A stretch of DNA of 64,000 nucleotides from Lachnoclostridium sp. An196. GTDB lineage: Bacteria > Bacillota > Clostridia > Lachnospirales > Lachnospiraceae. Within the stretch, counting starts at the first letter, position 1, and the number at the start of each line of letters is the position of its first letter. Of this stretch, positions 25,041-33,619 are shown in pieces. The stretch lies in assembly GCF_002160135.1 (NCBI RefSeq), contig NZ_NFJZ01000004.1, positions 182,801 through 246,800 of the forward strand, written 5' to 3'. The notes beneath the pieces are model-generated. The model was not told the DNA's origin, made no database searches, and saw only the letters and a program-made list of their open reading frames with translations. The translations under genes were made by a program, and so were the position numbers.

Positions 25041-25304
25041 ATGAAAAAATTGGAAAACACTCAGTATTTCAAAATTCAGTCCGACCAGGAATTAAAAGTT
25101 GGAGATGTCCTGCAGCTGGTCTACCAGGCCATGACCGAGAAGGGGTATGATCCGGTGAACCAGATTGTGGGTTATATCATGTCGGGAGATCCGACGTATA
25201 TCACCAGTCACAAGGGAGCCAGAAGCCTGATCATGAAGGTGGAGCGCGACGAGCTGGTGGAAGAACTGCTTCGTGTATATGTGGACAAAACAGTGAAGGA
25301 ATGA
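25041..25304 (+). CDS. ireB: IreB family regulatory phosphoprotein (UPF0297)
   Basis: An 87-residue protein matching YrzL/IreB through its whole length: [45 protein letters not shown] and IRK-type end. In Enterococcus, IreB is phosphorylated by the PASTA kinase IreK and affects cephalosporin resistance. It is followed at 7 bases by ruvX and then DUF1292, the same order as B. subtilis yrzL-yrrK-yrzB, so one operon is likely. Confidence 0.94.
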   Translation: MKKLENTQYFKIQSDQELKVGDVLQLVYQAMTEKGYDPVNQIVGYIMSGDPTYITSHKGARSLIMKVERDELVEELLRVYVDKTVKE

Positions 25305-25311
25305 TCAGAAG

Positions 25312-25743
25312 ATGAGGATTATGGGGCTGGACTACGGTTCCGTGACGGTGGGAGTCGCAGTCAGCGATGCGCTTCTTCTGACTGCCCAGGGTGTAGAGAC
25401 GATTTTCCGGAAAGAAGAGAACAAGCTGCGCAGAACGCTTGCACGGATCCAGGAACTCTGCACGGAATATGAAGTGGGCGAGATCGTAGTGGGTTTTCCG
25501 AAACATATGAATAATACCATTGGCGACAGGGCTGAAAAATCGCTGGCATTTGCAGAAATGCTGAAAAAGCGGACAGGTCTGCCTGTTGTCATGTGGGACG
25601 AACGCCTGACGACTGTAGAGGCGAACCGTACGCTGATGGAAAGCGGTGTAAGAAGAGAACACCGTAAAGAATATCTGGATAAGATCGCTGCAGTGTTTAT
25701 TCTGCAGGGATATCTGGACGCAAAGAAAAACAGGAGTGAATAG
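25312..25743 (+). CDS. ruvX: Holliday junction resolvase-like RuvX / YqgF
   Basis: A 143-residue RNase H-fold nuclease. The metal-binding Asp of [15 protein letters not shown], the [15 protein letters not shown] loop and the C-terminal [10 protein letters not shown] with its Asp are intact. Family members act on Holliday junctions or process pre-16S rRNA. The start may also be the ATG three codons later. It is positioned between ireB and the DUF1292 gene as in most Firmicutes. Confidence 0.93.
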   Translation: MRIMGLDYGSVTVGVAVSDALLLTAQGVETIFRKEENKLRRTLARIQELCTEYEVGEIVVGFPKHMNNTIGDRAEKSLAFAEMLKKRTGLPVVMWDERLTTVEANRTLMESGVRREHRKEYLDKIAAVFILQGYLDAKKNRSE

Positions 25744-25747
25744 ATAG

Positions 25748-26002
25748 ATGGAGAAGCTGACTTTTCAGACAGAGGACGGCGCAGTGGATTTTTATGTGCT
25801 GGAACAGACCCGTTTCAACGGGAAAAATTATCTGCTGGTAGCTGATTCTGAGGAGGAAGACGCAGAATGCTTGATTTTAAAAGACTGCTCGAAGGATGAA
25901 GAGGCCGAGAGCCGCTATGAGATCGTGGAAGACGAGCGGGAGCAGGATGCGCTTCTGACCATTTTTGAACAACTCCTGGAAGATGTAGAGATCGAAAAAT
26001 AA
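25748..26002 (+). CDS. DUF1292 domain-containing protein
   Basis: An 84-residue acidic protein of the YrzB family. It has FQTEDGAVDFYVLEQTRFNG, NYLLVADSEEEDAECLIL and a C-terminal helix. Its function is unknown; in Firmicutes it is almost always next to ireB and ruvX, which suggests a role in cell-wall or RNA-processing control under the same operon. AGGAG lies about 11 bases before the ATG, which is slightly long. Confidence 0.9.
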   Translation: MEKLTFQTEDGAVDFYVLEQTRFNGKNYLLVADSEEEDAECLILKDCSKDEEAESRYEIVEDEREQDALLTIFEQLLEDVEIEK

Positions 26003-26021
26003 GACAACAGGAGGTATTTAT

Positions 26022-27686
26022 TTGAAAAACGTGAACAATTCAAAACTGCGTATCATTCCGCTGGGCGGACTGGAGCAGATCGGTATGAACATTACTGCCT
26101 TCGAATTCGAAGACAGTATTGTTGTGGTGGACTGCGGCCTCGCGTTCCCGGAAGATGATATGCTGGGGATCGACCTTGTGATTCCGGATGTAAGCTACCT
26201 GGAGCAGAATCTGAGCAAAGTCAAGGGATTTGTGATCACTCATGGACACGAGGATCATATCGGCGCGCTGCCGTATATCCTGAAGAAGATCAATGTGCCG
26301 GTATATTCCACGAAACTGACCATTGCGCTGATCGAAGGGAAATTAAAGGAACACAACATGCTGAAAACCACCAAACGCAAGGTGGTAAAACACGGTCAGT
26401 CCATCAATCTGGGGCAGTTCCGTGTGGAATTTATCAAGACAAATCACAGTATCGCCGACGCGTCCGCGCTGGCCATCTATTCGCCGGCCGGCACGGTAGT
26501 GCACACGGGAGACTTCAAAGTGGATTATACGCCGGTATACGGAGACAGTATCGATCTGCAGCGGTTCGCGGAGATCGGGAAAAAAGGGGTGCTGGCTCTC
26601 ATGTGCGACAGTACCAACGCGGAGCGCCCGGGAATCACCATGTCTGAGCGAACGGTGGGACACACGATGGACACCTTGTTCGCGGAACACTGCAATTCCC
26701 GTATCATTGTGGCAACGTTCGCTTCTAATGTGGACCGTGTACAGCAGATCATCAATTCCGCATACAAGTACAATAAAAAAGTAGTGATCGAAGGCCGCAG
26801 CATGGTCAATGTCATCACTACGGCCGCTGAGCTGGGATATATCAGGATTCCGGATAATACGCTGATCGATATTGAGCGTCTCGGGAACTATCCGCCGGAG
26901 GCTACGGTGCTGATTACAACCGGAAGTCAGGGAGAGTCTATGGCCGCGCTGTCCCGTATGGCTCAGAATCTGCACCGGAAAGTGCATATTATGCCGGGAG
27001 ATACGGTGATATTCAGTTCCAATCCGATTCCGGGCAATGAAAAAGCAGTGTCTAAAGTGATCAATGAACTTTCGGCCAAAGGCGCCAACGTAATATTCCA
27101 GGACGCGCATGTATCCGGACATGCCTGTCAGGAAGAGATCAAGCTGATATATTCTCTGGTGCGGCCCAAGTATGCGATCCCGGCTCATGGCGAGTACCGT
27201 CATCTGAAGGCGAACGCTTCGCTGGCAATGCAGCTGGGGATTCCGAAAGAAAATGTTTTTGTACTGCGATCGGGCGACGTGATTGAGCTGGATTCCGGTT
27301 CCGCGAAAGTGGTGGATAAAGTGCATACCGGAGCGATCTTTGTGGACGGCCTTGGCGTGGGCGATGTGGGCAATATCGTCATGCGTGACCGTCAGCACCT
27401 GGCAGAGGACGGTATTATGATCATTGTACTGACTCTGGAGAAAGGGAGCAATGTGCTGCTGTCCGGTCCGGATATCGTATCCCGCGGCTTTGTGTATGTG
27501 CGGGAATCGGAGGATCTGATGGAGCACGCACGCGCAGTGGTCTATGAGGCGGTGGAAAATTGTCTGGACCGCCATATTACAGACTGGGGAAAGATGAAAA
27601 ATATAATGAAAGACGCGCTGGGAGACTATATTCGGAAAAAGACGAAGAGAAATCCCATGATTCTTCCGATCATTATGGAGGTCTGA
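26022..27686 (+). CDS. Ribonuclease J
   Basis: Metallo-beta-lactamase/beta-CASP nuclease with 5'-3' exo- and endonuclease activity on mRNA and rRNA. It starts at TTG, with AGGAGG at good distance. The zinc motif HGHEDHIG has ligands at residues 74, 76, 78 and 79. The beta-CASP domain and the C-terminal domain are complete (554 residues). Strong conserved parts are NFHSIADASALAI-like and GDFKVDYTPV. It lies 20 bases after the DUF1292 gene, so is probably in the ireB operon. J1 versus J2 cannot be separated. Confidence 0.95.
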   Translation: MKNVNNSKLRIIPLGGLEQIGMNITAFEFEDSIVVVDCGLAFPEDDMLGIDLVIPDVSYLEQNLSKVKGFVITHGHEDHIGALPYILKKINVPVYSTKLTIALIEGKLKEHNMLKTTKRKVVKHGQSINLGQFRVEFIKTNHSIADASALAIYSPAGTVVHTGDFKVDYTPVYGDSIDLQRFAEIGKKGVLALMCDSTNAERPGITMSERTVGHTMDTLFAEHCNSRIIVATFASNVDRVQQIINSAYKYNKKVVIEGRSMVNVITTAAELGYIRIPDNTLIDIERLGNYPPEATVLITTGSQGESMAALSRMAQNLHRKVHIMPGDTVIFSSNPIPGNEKAVSKVINELSAKGANVIFQDAHVSGHACQEEIKLIYSLVRPKYAIPAHGEYRHLKANASLAMQLGIPKENVFVLRSGDVIELDSGSAKVVDKVHTGAIFVDGLGVGDVGNIVMRDRQHLAEDGIMIIVLTLEKGSNVLLSGPDIVSRGFVYVRESEDLMEHARAVVYEAVENCLDRHITDWGKMKNIMKDALGDYIRKKTKRNPMILPIIMEV

Positions 27687-27720
27687 GCGTCTGAGTGCTG
27701 ATAAACGATAGGAGATAACG

Positions 27721-28047
27721 ATGGATAATGTAAGAGACTGCATGGAAGACCTGGTGAATGCCATCAGAGCAAGCGACGAATATCAGAACTTTAAAGAAGC
27801 AGAAGAGAGAGTGGCGGATGTGCCCGGGCTGGTGGAACGGATCCGGGAATACTGCTGGAAGAATTACGAACTTCAGACCAGCGATGTGGAAGACTTGTAT
27901 GAGCGTATGGAAGCTTTTGAGGATGAATACAGAGAATTCCGGAAGAATCCGGTGGTGGCAGAGTATCTGGAAAGCGAACTCAGGATATGCCGCATGATCC
28001 AGGAGATCAATGCAAGGATTACCAATGTGGTCGAGCTGATGATATAG
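27721..28047 (+). CDS. YlbF family regulator
   Basis: A 108-residue, almost wholly helical protein. It shows the YlbF/YmcA pattern: ECMEDLVNAI-like start, EYQNFKEAEERVADVPGL, and a C-terminal DIVRMIQEIN-type helix. In B. subtilis, YlbF and YmcA form the Y-complex with YaaT, which affects RNase Y and mRNA maturation. Its place directly after an RNase J gene fits an RNA-decay role. AGGAGATAACG precedes the ATG. Confidence 0.88.
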   Translation: MDNVRDCMEDLVNAIRASDEYQNFKEAEERVADVPGLVERIREYCWKNYELQTSDVEDLYERMEAFEDEYREFRKNPVVAEYLESELRICRMIQEINARITNVVELMI

Positions 28048-28057
28048 GAGATACGGT

Positions 28058-28435
28058 ATGAACGGGCAGAAAGCGATGCTTTCGGCAGGGCTATTCATGT
28101 TTCGCCTGGCAGTCTTTCTGCTGGTGATAGCAGGTGTCTGCCGGGTGGGGGAATTTACGTATAATTTTTGCTATCAGGTCGTTCTGGACACTCCGGTGGA
28201 TGATGAGCCGGGAAGAGATGTGAGCGTAACTCTGAGCCAGGGCATGGACACCGGCGAGATGGCCCGGCTCATGGAGCGGAAAGGACTGGTCGAAGATGCG
28301 GGCATTTTCCGCATTCAGATCATCCTGTCAGGCTATGAGGACAAGCTGCAGGAAGGAACTTATGTACTGAATACTTCCATGTCGCCAAGGCAGATGCTGG
28401 AAGTGATGGCCGGAGAGGCCGAGGACGGGACATGA
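28058..28435 (+). CDS. Short MltG-like (YceG N-terminal) membrane protein
   Basis: A 125-residue protein. One TM helix (about 13-35) is followed by an extracellular LysM-like segment: VSVTLSQGMDTGEMARLMERKG, FRIQIILSGYEDKLQEGTYVLN, SPRQMLEVM. This is the part before the catalytic domain in endolytic transglycosylase MltG. The Glu-containing catalytic domain of the roughly 340-residue enzyme is absent. It occupies the position of full-length yrrL (mltG) in B. subtilis. It may compete with or assist the real MltG. It overlaps trmR by four bases. Confidence 0.85.
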   Translation: MNGQKAMLSAGLFMFRLAVFLLVIAGVCRVGEFTYNFCYQVVLDTPVDDEPGRDVSVTLSQGMDTGEMARLMERKGLVEDAGIFRIQIILSGYEDKLQEGTYVLNTSMSPRQMLEVMAGEAEDGT

Positions 28436-29085
28436 TTGTAGATGAGAGAATAACAGCGTTTATCAATTCTCTGGATTCTGGAAACCGGGGGATTCTGGAC
28501 GAGATCGAGAGAGAGGCCATAAAAGCGTACGTGCCGATTATCCGCCGGGAAACCCAGAACTTTCTGAGATTCCTTCTGGCAGCGCAGAAGCCCCGGCGGA
28601 TTCTGGAAGTGGGAACTGCAGTGGGTTTTTCTGCTATTCTGATGTGCAGATATGCTCCGGAAGGATGTACCGTTACGACGATAGAAAAGTATGAAAAAAG
28701 AATCCCCATTGCGCGGGAGAATTTCCGAAGGGCCGGTCTGGAGGACAGGATTACCCTGATGCCGGGAGATGCGATGGAGGTGCTGAAGGAGCTGGATGGT
28801 CCGTATGATTTCATATTCATGGACGCTGCCAAAGGGCAGTATATCAGTTATCTGCCTGAGATCCTGCGCCTGCTGCCCCGGGACGGCATACTGGTATCGG
28901 ATAATGTACTGCAGGACGGGGATGTGATTGAGTCCCGCTTTGCGGTGGAACGCAGAAACCGTACCATTCATGCACGGATGAGAGAATATTTGTATGAACT
29001 GACTCACTGCGGGGAGCTTCGGACATCGGTGCTGCCGCTGGGAGACGGTATTACTGTCAGTGTGCGTACGCAGAAAGAGGAATAA
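28432..29085 (+). CDS. trmR: O-methyltransferase, probably tRNA 5-hydroxyuridine methyltransferase TrmR
   Basis: A class I SAM-dependent catechol-O-methyltransferase-like enzyme of 217 residues. Motif I is ILEVGTAVGFSAILM, the acidic ribose-binding residue follows at TIEKYEKR, and the metal-binding FIFMDAAKGQY and LVSDNVLQDG are intact. Between an mltG-like gene and a U32 gene it sits exactly as B. subtilis yrrM (trmR), which methylates ho5U34 of tRNA. The ATG overlaps the upstream stop, so the two are translationally coupled. Confidence 0.88.
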   Translation: MIVDERITAFINSLDSGNRGILDEIEREAIKAYVPIIRRETQNFLRFLLAAQKPRRILEVGTAVGFSAILMCRYAPEGCTVTTIEKYEKRIPIARENFRRAGLEDRITLMPGDAMEVLKELDGPYDFIFMDAAKGQYISYLPEILRLLPRDGILVSDNVLQDGDVIESRFAVERRNRTIHARMREYLYELTHCGELRTSVLPLGDGITVSVRTQKEE

Positions 29086-29086
29086 C

Positions 29087-30319
29087 ATGAAGAGACATCC
29101 GGAACTGCTGCTCCCGGCGAGCAGCCTGGAAGTGCTGAAGACTGCCGTGACGTTCGGCGCGGACGCGGTCTATATCGGAGGCGAGGCCTATGGGCTCCGC
29201 GCAAAGGCTAAAAACTTCTCCATGGAAGATATGGCGGAGGGGATCCGCTATGCCCATGAACGCGGTGTGAAGGTCTATGTGACTGCCAATATTCTGGCCC
29301 ACAACGAGGATATTGACGGCGCGTCGGAGTATTTCCGGGAACTGAAGGAGATCGGCCCGGACGCGCTGATTATCTCGGACCCGGGCATGTTCCTGACGGC
29401 GAAAGAAGTCTGTCCGGAGATCGATATTCATATCTCCACACAGGCAAACAATGTAAATTATATGACGTTCCGTTTCTGGCATGACCAGGGCGCGACCCGG
29501 GTAGTGACCGGACGGGAGCTGTCTCTGGCAGAGATCCGGGAAATCCGAGACAGAATTCCGGAAGAACTGGAGATAGAGACTTTTGTCCACGGCGCCATGT
29601 GCATCTCCTATTCCGGCAGATGCCTGCTGAGCAATTTTCTCACCGGGCGGGATGCGAACCGCGGAGCGTGTACCCACCCATGCCGTTGGAAATACGCGGT
29701 GGTGGAGGAGACGAGACCGGGAGAATATATGCCGGTTTATGAGAACGAGCGCGGAACTTATATTTTTAATTCCAAGGATCTGTGTATGATCGGCCATCTG
29801 CCGGACCTGATCAGCGCGGGGGTTGACAGCCTGAAGATCGAGGGCCGCATGAAGACGGCGCTGTATGTGGCGGTAGCGGCGCGTACCTACCGGAAGGCGC
29901 TGGACGATTACGCGCAGGATCCGGTGTTGTATCAGAATAATATGCCATGGTATCTGGAACAGATCGCCGGCTGTACTTACAGGCGGTTTACCACAGGTTT
30001 CTTTTATGGAAAACCGGATGATGCGGCTCAGATCTATGACAGCAATACTTATATCAAGGAATACACTTATCTTGGAATTGTCCAGGAAGTGGATCAGGAC
30101 GGCAGATGCCGGATTGAACAGAGAAACAAATTCTCGGTGGGAGACAAGATCGAGATCATGAAGCCGGACGGCCGGGACGTAGAAGCGGTGGTCGAGGGGA
30201 TCTGGGATGAGGACGGCGTGCCTCAGGAGAGCGCGCCGCACCCGAAGCAGAGTCTCTGGGTCAGGCTGAGCGGACAGCCGGATCAGATGGATTTGCTGCG
30301 GCGCCGGGAAGAATCATAA
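29087..30319 (+). CDS. trhP: U32 family peptidase, tRNA hydroxylation protein TrhP
   Basis: A 410-residue TIM-barrel U32 protein. ELLLPASSLEVLKTAVTFGADAVY-type start, STQANNVNY, the signature FVHGAMCISYSGRCLLSN and the GACTHPCRW Cys pair, then SLKIEGRMKT are all present. In bacteria TrhP makes 5-hydroxyuridine at position 34 of tRNA from prephenate-dependent chemistry. Its neighbour trmR methylates that product, so the two form a pathway. B. subtilis has two tandem copies here, this genome one. The start is the ATG one base after the trmR stop. Confidence 0.9.
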   Translation: MKRHPELLLPASSLEVLKTAVTFGADAVYIGGEAYGLRAKAKNFSMEDMAEGIRYAHERGVKVYVTANILAHNEDIDGASEYFRELKEIGPDALIISDPGMFLTAKEVCPEIDIHISTQANNVNYMTFRFWHDQGATRVVTGRELSLAEIREIRDRIPEELEIETFVHGAMCISYSGRCLLSNFLTGRDANRGACTHPCRWKYAVVEETRPGEYMPVYENERGTYIFNSKDLCMIGHLPDLISAGVDSLKIEGRMKTALYVAVAARTYRKALDDYAQDPVLYQNNMPWYLEQIAGCTYRRFTTGFFYGKPDDAAQIYDSNTYIKEYTYLGIVQEVDQDGRCRIEQRNKFSVGDKIEIMKPDGRDVEAVVEGIWDEDGVPQESAPHPKQSLWVRLSGQPDQMDLLRRREES

Positions 30320-30324
30320 AATGG

Positions 30325-30388
30325 AAAGGCACCTTCGCGGGATTTTTTACATAAGATGTATTAAATCTGCACTGAGGTGTCTTTTTTT
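30325..30388 (+). promoter_or_regulatory. Terminator-like hairpin overlapping the sigK ribosome site
   Basis: AAAGGCACCT pairs with AGGTGTCTTT (10 bp, one G:U) across a 40-base loop, followed by a run of T. The 3' arm contains the GAGGTG ribosome site for the TTG start. In the loop, CACC-N16-CATAAGAT resembles a sigma-K/sigma-E type promoter. It may end trhP transcription and isolate sigK. This is interpretation from the bases only. Confidence 0.5.
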
Positions 30389-31010
30389 GAAAACTTTTCC
30401 GAAACCTCTTACGGCGGAAGATGAGAAGTACTATTTGCAGAGGCATGAGGAAGGCGACAAAAAGGCACGTCAGATTCTCATTGAGTATAATCTGCGTCTG
30501 GTCGCCCATATTGCCAAAAAGTATCAGACCACGGAGGACGATATGGAGGAACTGATATCCATCGGCACGGTGGGCCTGATCAAGGCTGTGGACACTTTTG
30601 ACCATGAAAAAGCCAGTAAACTGGCCACTTATGCGGCGCGGTGCGTGGAGAATGAGATCCTCATGTACATGCGGGTAAAAAAGAAACTGCAGCGAGAATC
30701 CTCTTATTATGAGCCTATCGGTACGGATAAAGAAGGAAATGAAATACGCCTTCTGGATATCATGGAAAGCGGAGAGCCTCCGGCACTGGAGCAGATCGAG
30801 CTGAAAGATGATACGAAGAAGCTGTATCGACTGCTGGAACAGATTCTTCCGGAAAGGGAGAGACAGGTGCTTGTCATGCGGTACGGCCTCTATCAGGGTA
30901 AAGAGTACACACAGCGGGAAATCGCCGGGAAGCTGGGGATTTCCCGCTCTTATATCAGCCGTATTGAAAAAAACGCGCTGCATCACCTTCGGGAATACTT
31001 TCAGGATTGA
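30387..31010 (+). CDS. sigK: RNA polymerase sporulation sigma factor, SigK-like
   Basis: Sigma-70 family protein of 207 residues from TTG (GAGGTG at 7 bases). It reads FPKPLTAEDEKYYLQRHEEG, then region 2 RLVAHIAKKY..ELISIGTVGLIKAV..TYAARCVENEILM, and region 4 with helix-turn-helix TQREIAGKLGISRSYISRIEK. The order and wording match mother-cell sigma-K of spore formers. An ATG 66 bases upstream would add 22 residues, possibly a pro-sequence. The gene is not split by a skin-like element. Confidence 0.87.
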   Translation: MKTFPKPLTAEDEKYYLQRHEEGDKKARQILIEYNLRLVAHIAKKYQTTEDDMEELISIGTVGLIKAVDTFDHEKASKLATYAARCVENEILMYMRVKKKLQRESSYYEPIGTDKEGNEIRLLDIMESGEPPALEQIELKDDTKKLYRLLEQILPERERQVLVMRYGLYQGKEYTQREIAGKLGISRSYISRIEKNALHHLREYFQD

Positions 31011-31035
31011 GTCTTGGGCGAAATTATGTTATACT
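31007..31035 (+). promoter_or_regulatory. Promoter upstream of yifB
   Basis: TTGAGT, 17 bases, TATACT. It begins at the sigK stop codon and gives a leader of about 60 bases before the yifB ATG. Confidence 0.6.
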
Positions 31036-31104
31036 GTATCCTGTCTAAGATCTGAAATGCATATCGCAGAATTTTCCAAATACAAATCCACAGAAAGGCG
31101 AATG

Positions 31105-32637
31105 ATGTTTAGTTCAGTCATGTCGGCGGCTGTACTGGGGATGGAGGCATATCCGGTACAGGTGGAGGCCGATATCAGCGACGGCCTGCCCATGTTCTGC
31201 ATGGTGGGAGACCTGGCTCCGGAAGTGCGGGAAGCCGCCGACCGGGTACGGACGGCGCTGCGCAATATCAGGATTCCGCTTCCGCCCCGGAGAGTAACCG
31301 TGAATCTGTCGCCGGCACATATCCGGAAAATAGGAACCAGGTTTGACCTGCCCATAGCAGCGTCGCTGCTGACTGCTATGGGTATAATTCCTCCGGAGCA
31401 TACAGGAGGGATCCTGATAGCAGGAGAAGTGGGACTTAACGGGAAGGTAAGGCCGGTGAACGGAATCCTTCAGACCGTGATGCTGGCAAGAGATCAGGGA
31501 TGTACCTGGTGCCTGGTGCCGGAGGAAAACGCCAGGGAAGGAGCGGCCGTTCCGGAAGTGGCTGTGACCGGCGTGGGTACCTTGAAGGAGTTGCTGGAAT
31601 ATTTAACCTATCCGGAAAAGGGCAGAAAGCGGGCACAGTCCGTTCCGGACTGGAAAGAAGGAGAAAAAATATATCCGGTGGATTTCAGGGAGATAAACGG
31701 TCAGGAAGGAGCAAAAAGGGCAGCTCAGATCGCGGCGGCAGGCATGCACAACCTGCTGATGATCGGAAGCCCGGGAGCGGGGAAAACCATGATCGCCAGA
31801 CGTATGCCTACGATCCTTCCCGGTCTTACCATGCAGGAAAGTCTGGAGATTACCCGGGTATACAGCGCATGCGGCCTGCTGGAAGAAGAAGGACTGGTGA
31901 AAAACCGTCCTTTTCGGGCCCCTCATCATACTATTTCCGCCAATGCCCTGGCAGGAGGAGGAAGATATATTCAGCCGGGAGAGGTGAGTCTTGCCACAAG
32001 GGGAATCCTTTTCCTGGACGAGCTGCCTGAATTTTCCCGCCGGGCACTGGAGACTCTGCGACAGCCTATGGAAGAGGGAGTAATACAGATCAGCCGTACA
32101 GACGGCAAATATGTTTTTCCGGCGCATTTCCAGCTGGTGGCGGCCATGAATCCGTGCAAGTGCGGGTACTATCCGGACCGCAGCCGCTGCCGTTGTCTTC
32201 CAGGGGAGATACACAGGTACCTTGGCAGAGTCTCCCGGCCCTTGCTGGACCGCATGGATCTGTGCACAGAGGTATCCAGAGTAGATTATCAGAATTTGGT
32301 ATTGGAGAGAAAAAATGAAGATTCCCGAAGTATGAGGACGAAAGTGGAGAGTGCCTGGAAGATGCAGCAGGCAAGATATCAAAACTGCCCGTGGCAGTTT
32401 AATTCACAGTTGAATGCCGCTTCTGTCGGGGAGTTCTGCCCGCTGGGGAACCGGGAATCACGCGTAATGGAAATCGCATTTGAAAAACTGGAACTGAGTG
32501 TCCGCGCATATCACCGGATTATAAAAACCGCGCGTACTATCGCGGATCTGGAAGGGGAGGAAAGGATCCGGGAAGAACATTTGCTGGAAGCGCTGGGATT
32601 CCGCGGCGCGGATCAGAAATTCTGGAACCCGGAGTGA
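31105..32637 (+). CDS. comM: YifB family Mg chelatase-like AAA ATPase (ComM)
   Basis: A 510-residue hexameric helicase-like AAA protein, in Gram-negatives shown to help branch migration during natural transformation. An N-terminal Lon-like ChlI domain (1-170) precedes Walker A GSPGAGKT (221-228) and Walker B GILFLDELPEF. A zinc-binding NPCKCGYYPD loop with CRC and a C-terminal lid domain follow. I chose the second ATG of ATGATG because AAAGG is six bases away. It is followed after four bases by dprA, a common pairing. Confidence 0.93.
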   Translation: MFSSVMSAAVLGMEAYPVQVEADISDGLPMFCMVGDLAPEVREAADRVRTALRNIRIPLPPRRVTVNLSPAHIRKIGTRFDLPIAASLLTAMGIIPPEHTGGILIAGEVGLNGKVRPVNGILQTVMLARDQGCTWCLVPEENAREGAAVPEVAVTGVGTLKELLEYLTYPEKGRKRAQSVPDWKEGEKIYPVDFREINGQEGAKRAAQIAAAGMHNLLMIGSPGAGKTMIARRMPTILPGLTMQESLEITRVYSACGLLEEEGLVKNRPFRAPHHTISANALAGGGRYIQPGEVSLATRGILFLDELPEFSRRALETLRQPMEEGVIQISRTDGKYVFPAHFQLVAAMNPCKCGYYPDRSRCRCLPGEIHRYLGRVSRPLLDRMDLCTEVSRVDYQNLVLERKNEDSRSMRTKVESAWKMQQARYQNCPWQFNSQLNAASVGEFCPLGNRESRVMEIAFEKLELSVRAYHRIIKTARTIADLEGEERIREEHLLEALGFRGADQKFWNPE

Positions 32638-32641
32638 AGAT

Positions 32642-33619
32642 ATGGAAGATACATATAATAATAGAAGAAATACGACTGTAAATGGAGAGAGCCGCATACA
32701 ATATATTCCACAGGAGGATGTCCGGTATCCTGCCCGCCTCCGCGTCCTGCCGGGCATGCCGAAAGGGATTTATGTACTGGGGAGGCTTCCGGATGACAAC
32801 CGTCCCTCTGTGGCCATTGTGGGGGCGCGCAGTTCCAGCGCCTATGGGGACGGGACCGCCAGACTCTTCGCGGGAGAACTGGCGAAGGCAGGCGTGCAGA
32901 TTATCAGCGGAATGGCGTGGGGAATAGACGGAAAAGCACATGAAGGCGCGCTGGAAAGAGGCGGAGACACTTACGCGGTATTGGGAAGCGGCGTGGACGT
33001 GTGTTATCCGGCCGGACACCGCCGTCTCTATGAAAAAATACCGAAGAACGGCGGAGTCCTGTCGGAGCAGCCTCCCGGAATGCCGCCAAAACCGGGACAT
33101 TTCCCGGCAAGGAACCGGATCATCAGCGGCCTTGCTGATCTGGTGCTGGTAGTGGAGGCCCGGGAACGGAGCGGTTCTCTGATCACAGCGGATCTGGCTC
33201 TGGAACAGGGGAAAGATGTGTTCGCTGTGCCGGGAAGGCTTGATGACGAACTGAGCCGGGGCTGCCTGAATCTGCTGAAGCAGGGGGCAGGCCTGGCGGA
33301 CCGGCCGGAGACGATACTGGAATGTCTCGGAATATGCCCTGAATTAAAGGCAGAAGAAGTAAATGAGAAAAAAATTTTACTTGCCAAGGATGAAAATATC
33401 GTGTATAGTTTGATACGTTTACAGCCGGTGCGCCTGGAAGAACTGACTGAAAATACCGGATTTTCCGTGCAGAAGATGATGACTGTTCTGGTAGGGCTGC
33501 AGTTAAAGGGCTGTATCAGGGAAGTTCAGAAGAATTATTATGTGAGAACAAATTCGAGGATAATCGATGGCGAAGTATTTAGTGATTGTGGAGTCACCTG
33601 CGAAGGTAAAGACCATTAA
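32642..33619 (+). CDS. dprA: DNA-processing protein DprA
   Basis: Loads RecA onto incoming single-stranded DNA during transformation. The Rossmann core has VAIVGARSSSAYG, IISGMAWGIDGKAHEGAL, YAVLGSGVDVCYP and FPARNRIISGL, all diagnostic. A C-terminal winged-helix domain (about 250-300) ends at NYYVR. The frame then runs on for about 23 unusual residues, overlapping topA by 53 bases. A lost stop codon is likely; an intact overlap is also possible. The length of 325 residues is only slightly high. Confidence 0.93.
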   Translation: MEDTYNNRRNTTVNGESRIQYIPQEDVRYPARLRVLPGMPKGIYVLGRLPDDNRPSVAIVGARSSSAYGDGTARLFAGELAKAGVQIISGMAWGIDGKAHEGALERGGDTYAVLGSGVDVCYPAGHRRLYEKIPKNGGVLSEQPPGMPPKPGHFPARNRIISGLADLVLVVEARERSGSLITADLALEQGKDVFAVPGRLDDELSRGCLNLLKQGAGLADRPETILECLGICPELKAEEVNEKKILLAKDENIVYSLIRLQPVRLEELTENTGFSVQKMMTVLVGLQLKGCIREVQKNYYVRTNSRIIDGEVFSDCGVTCEGKDH

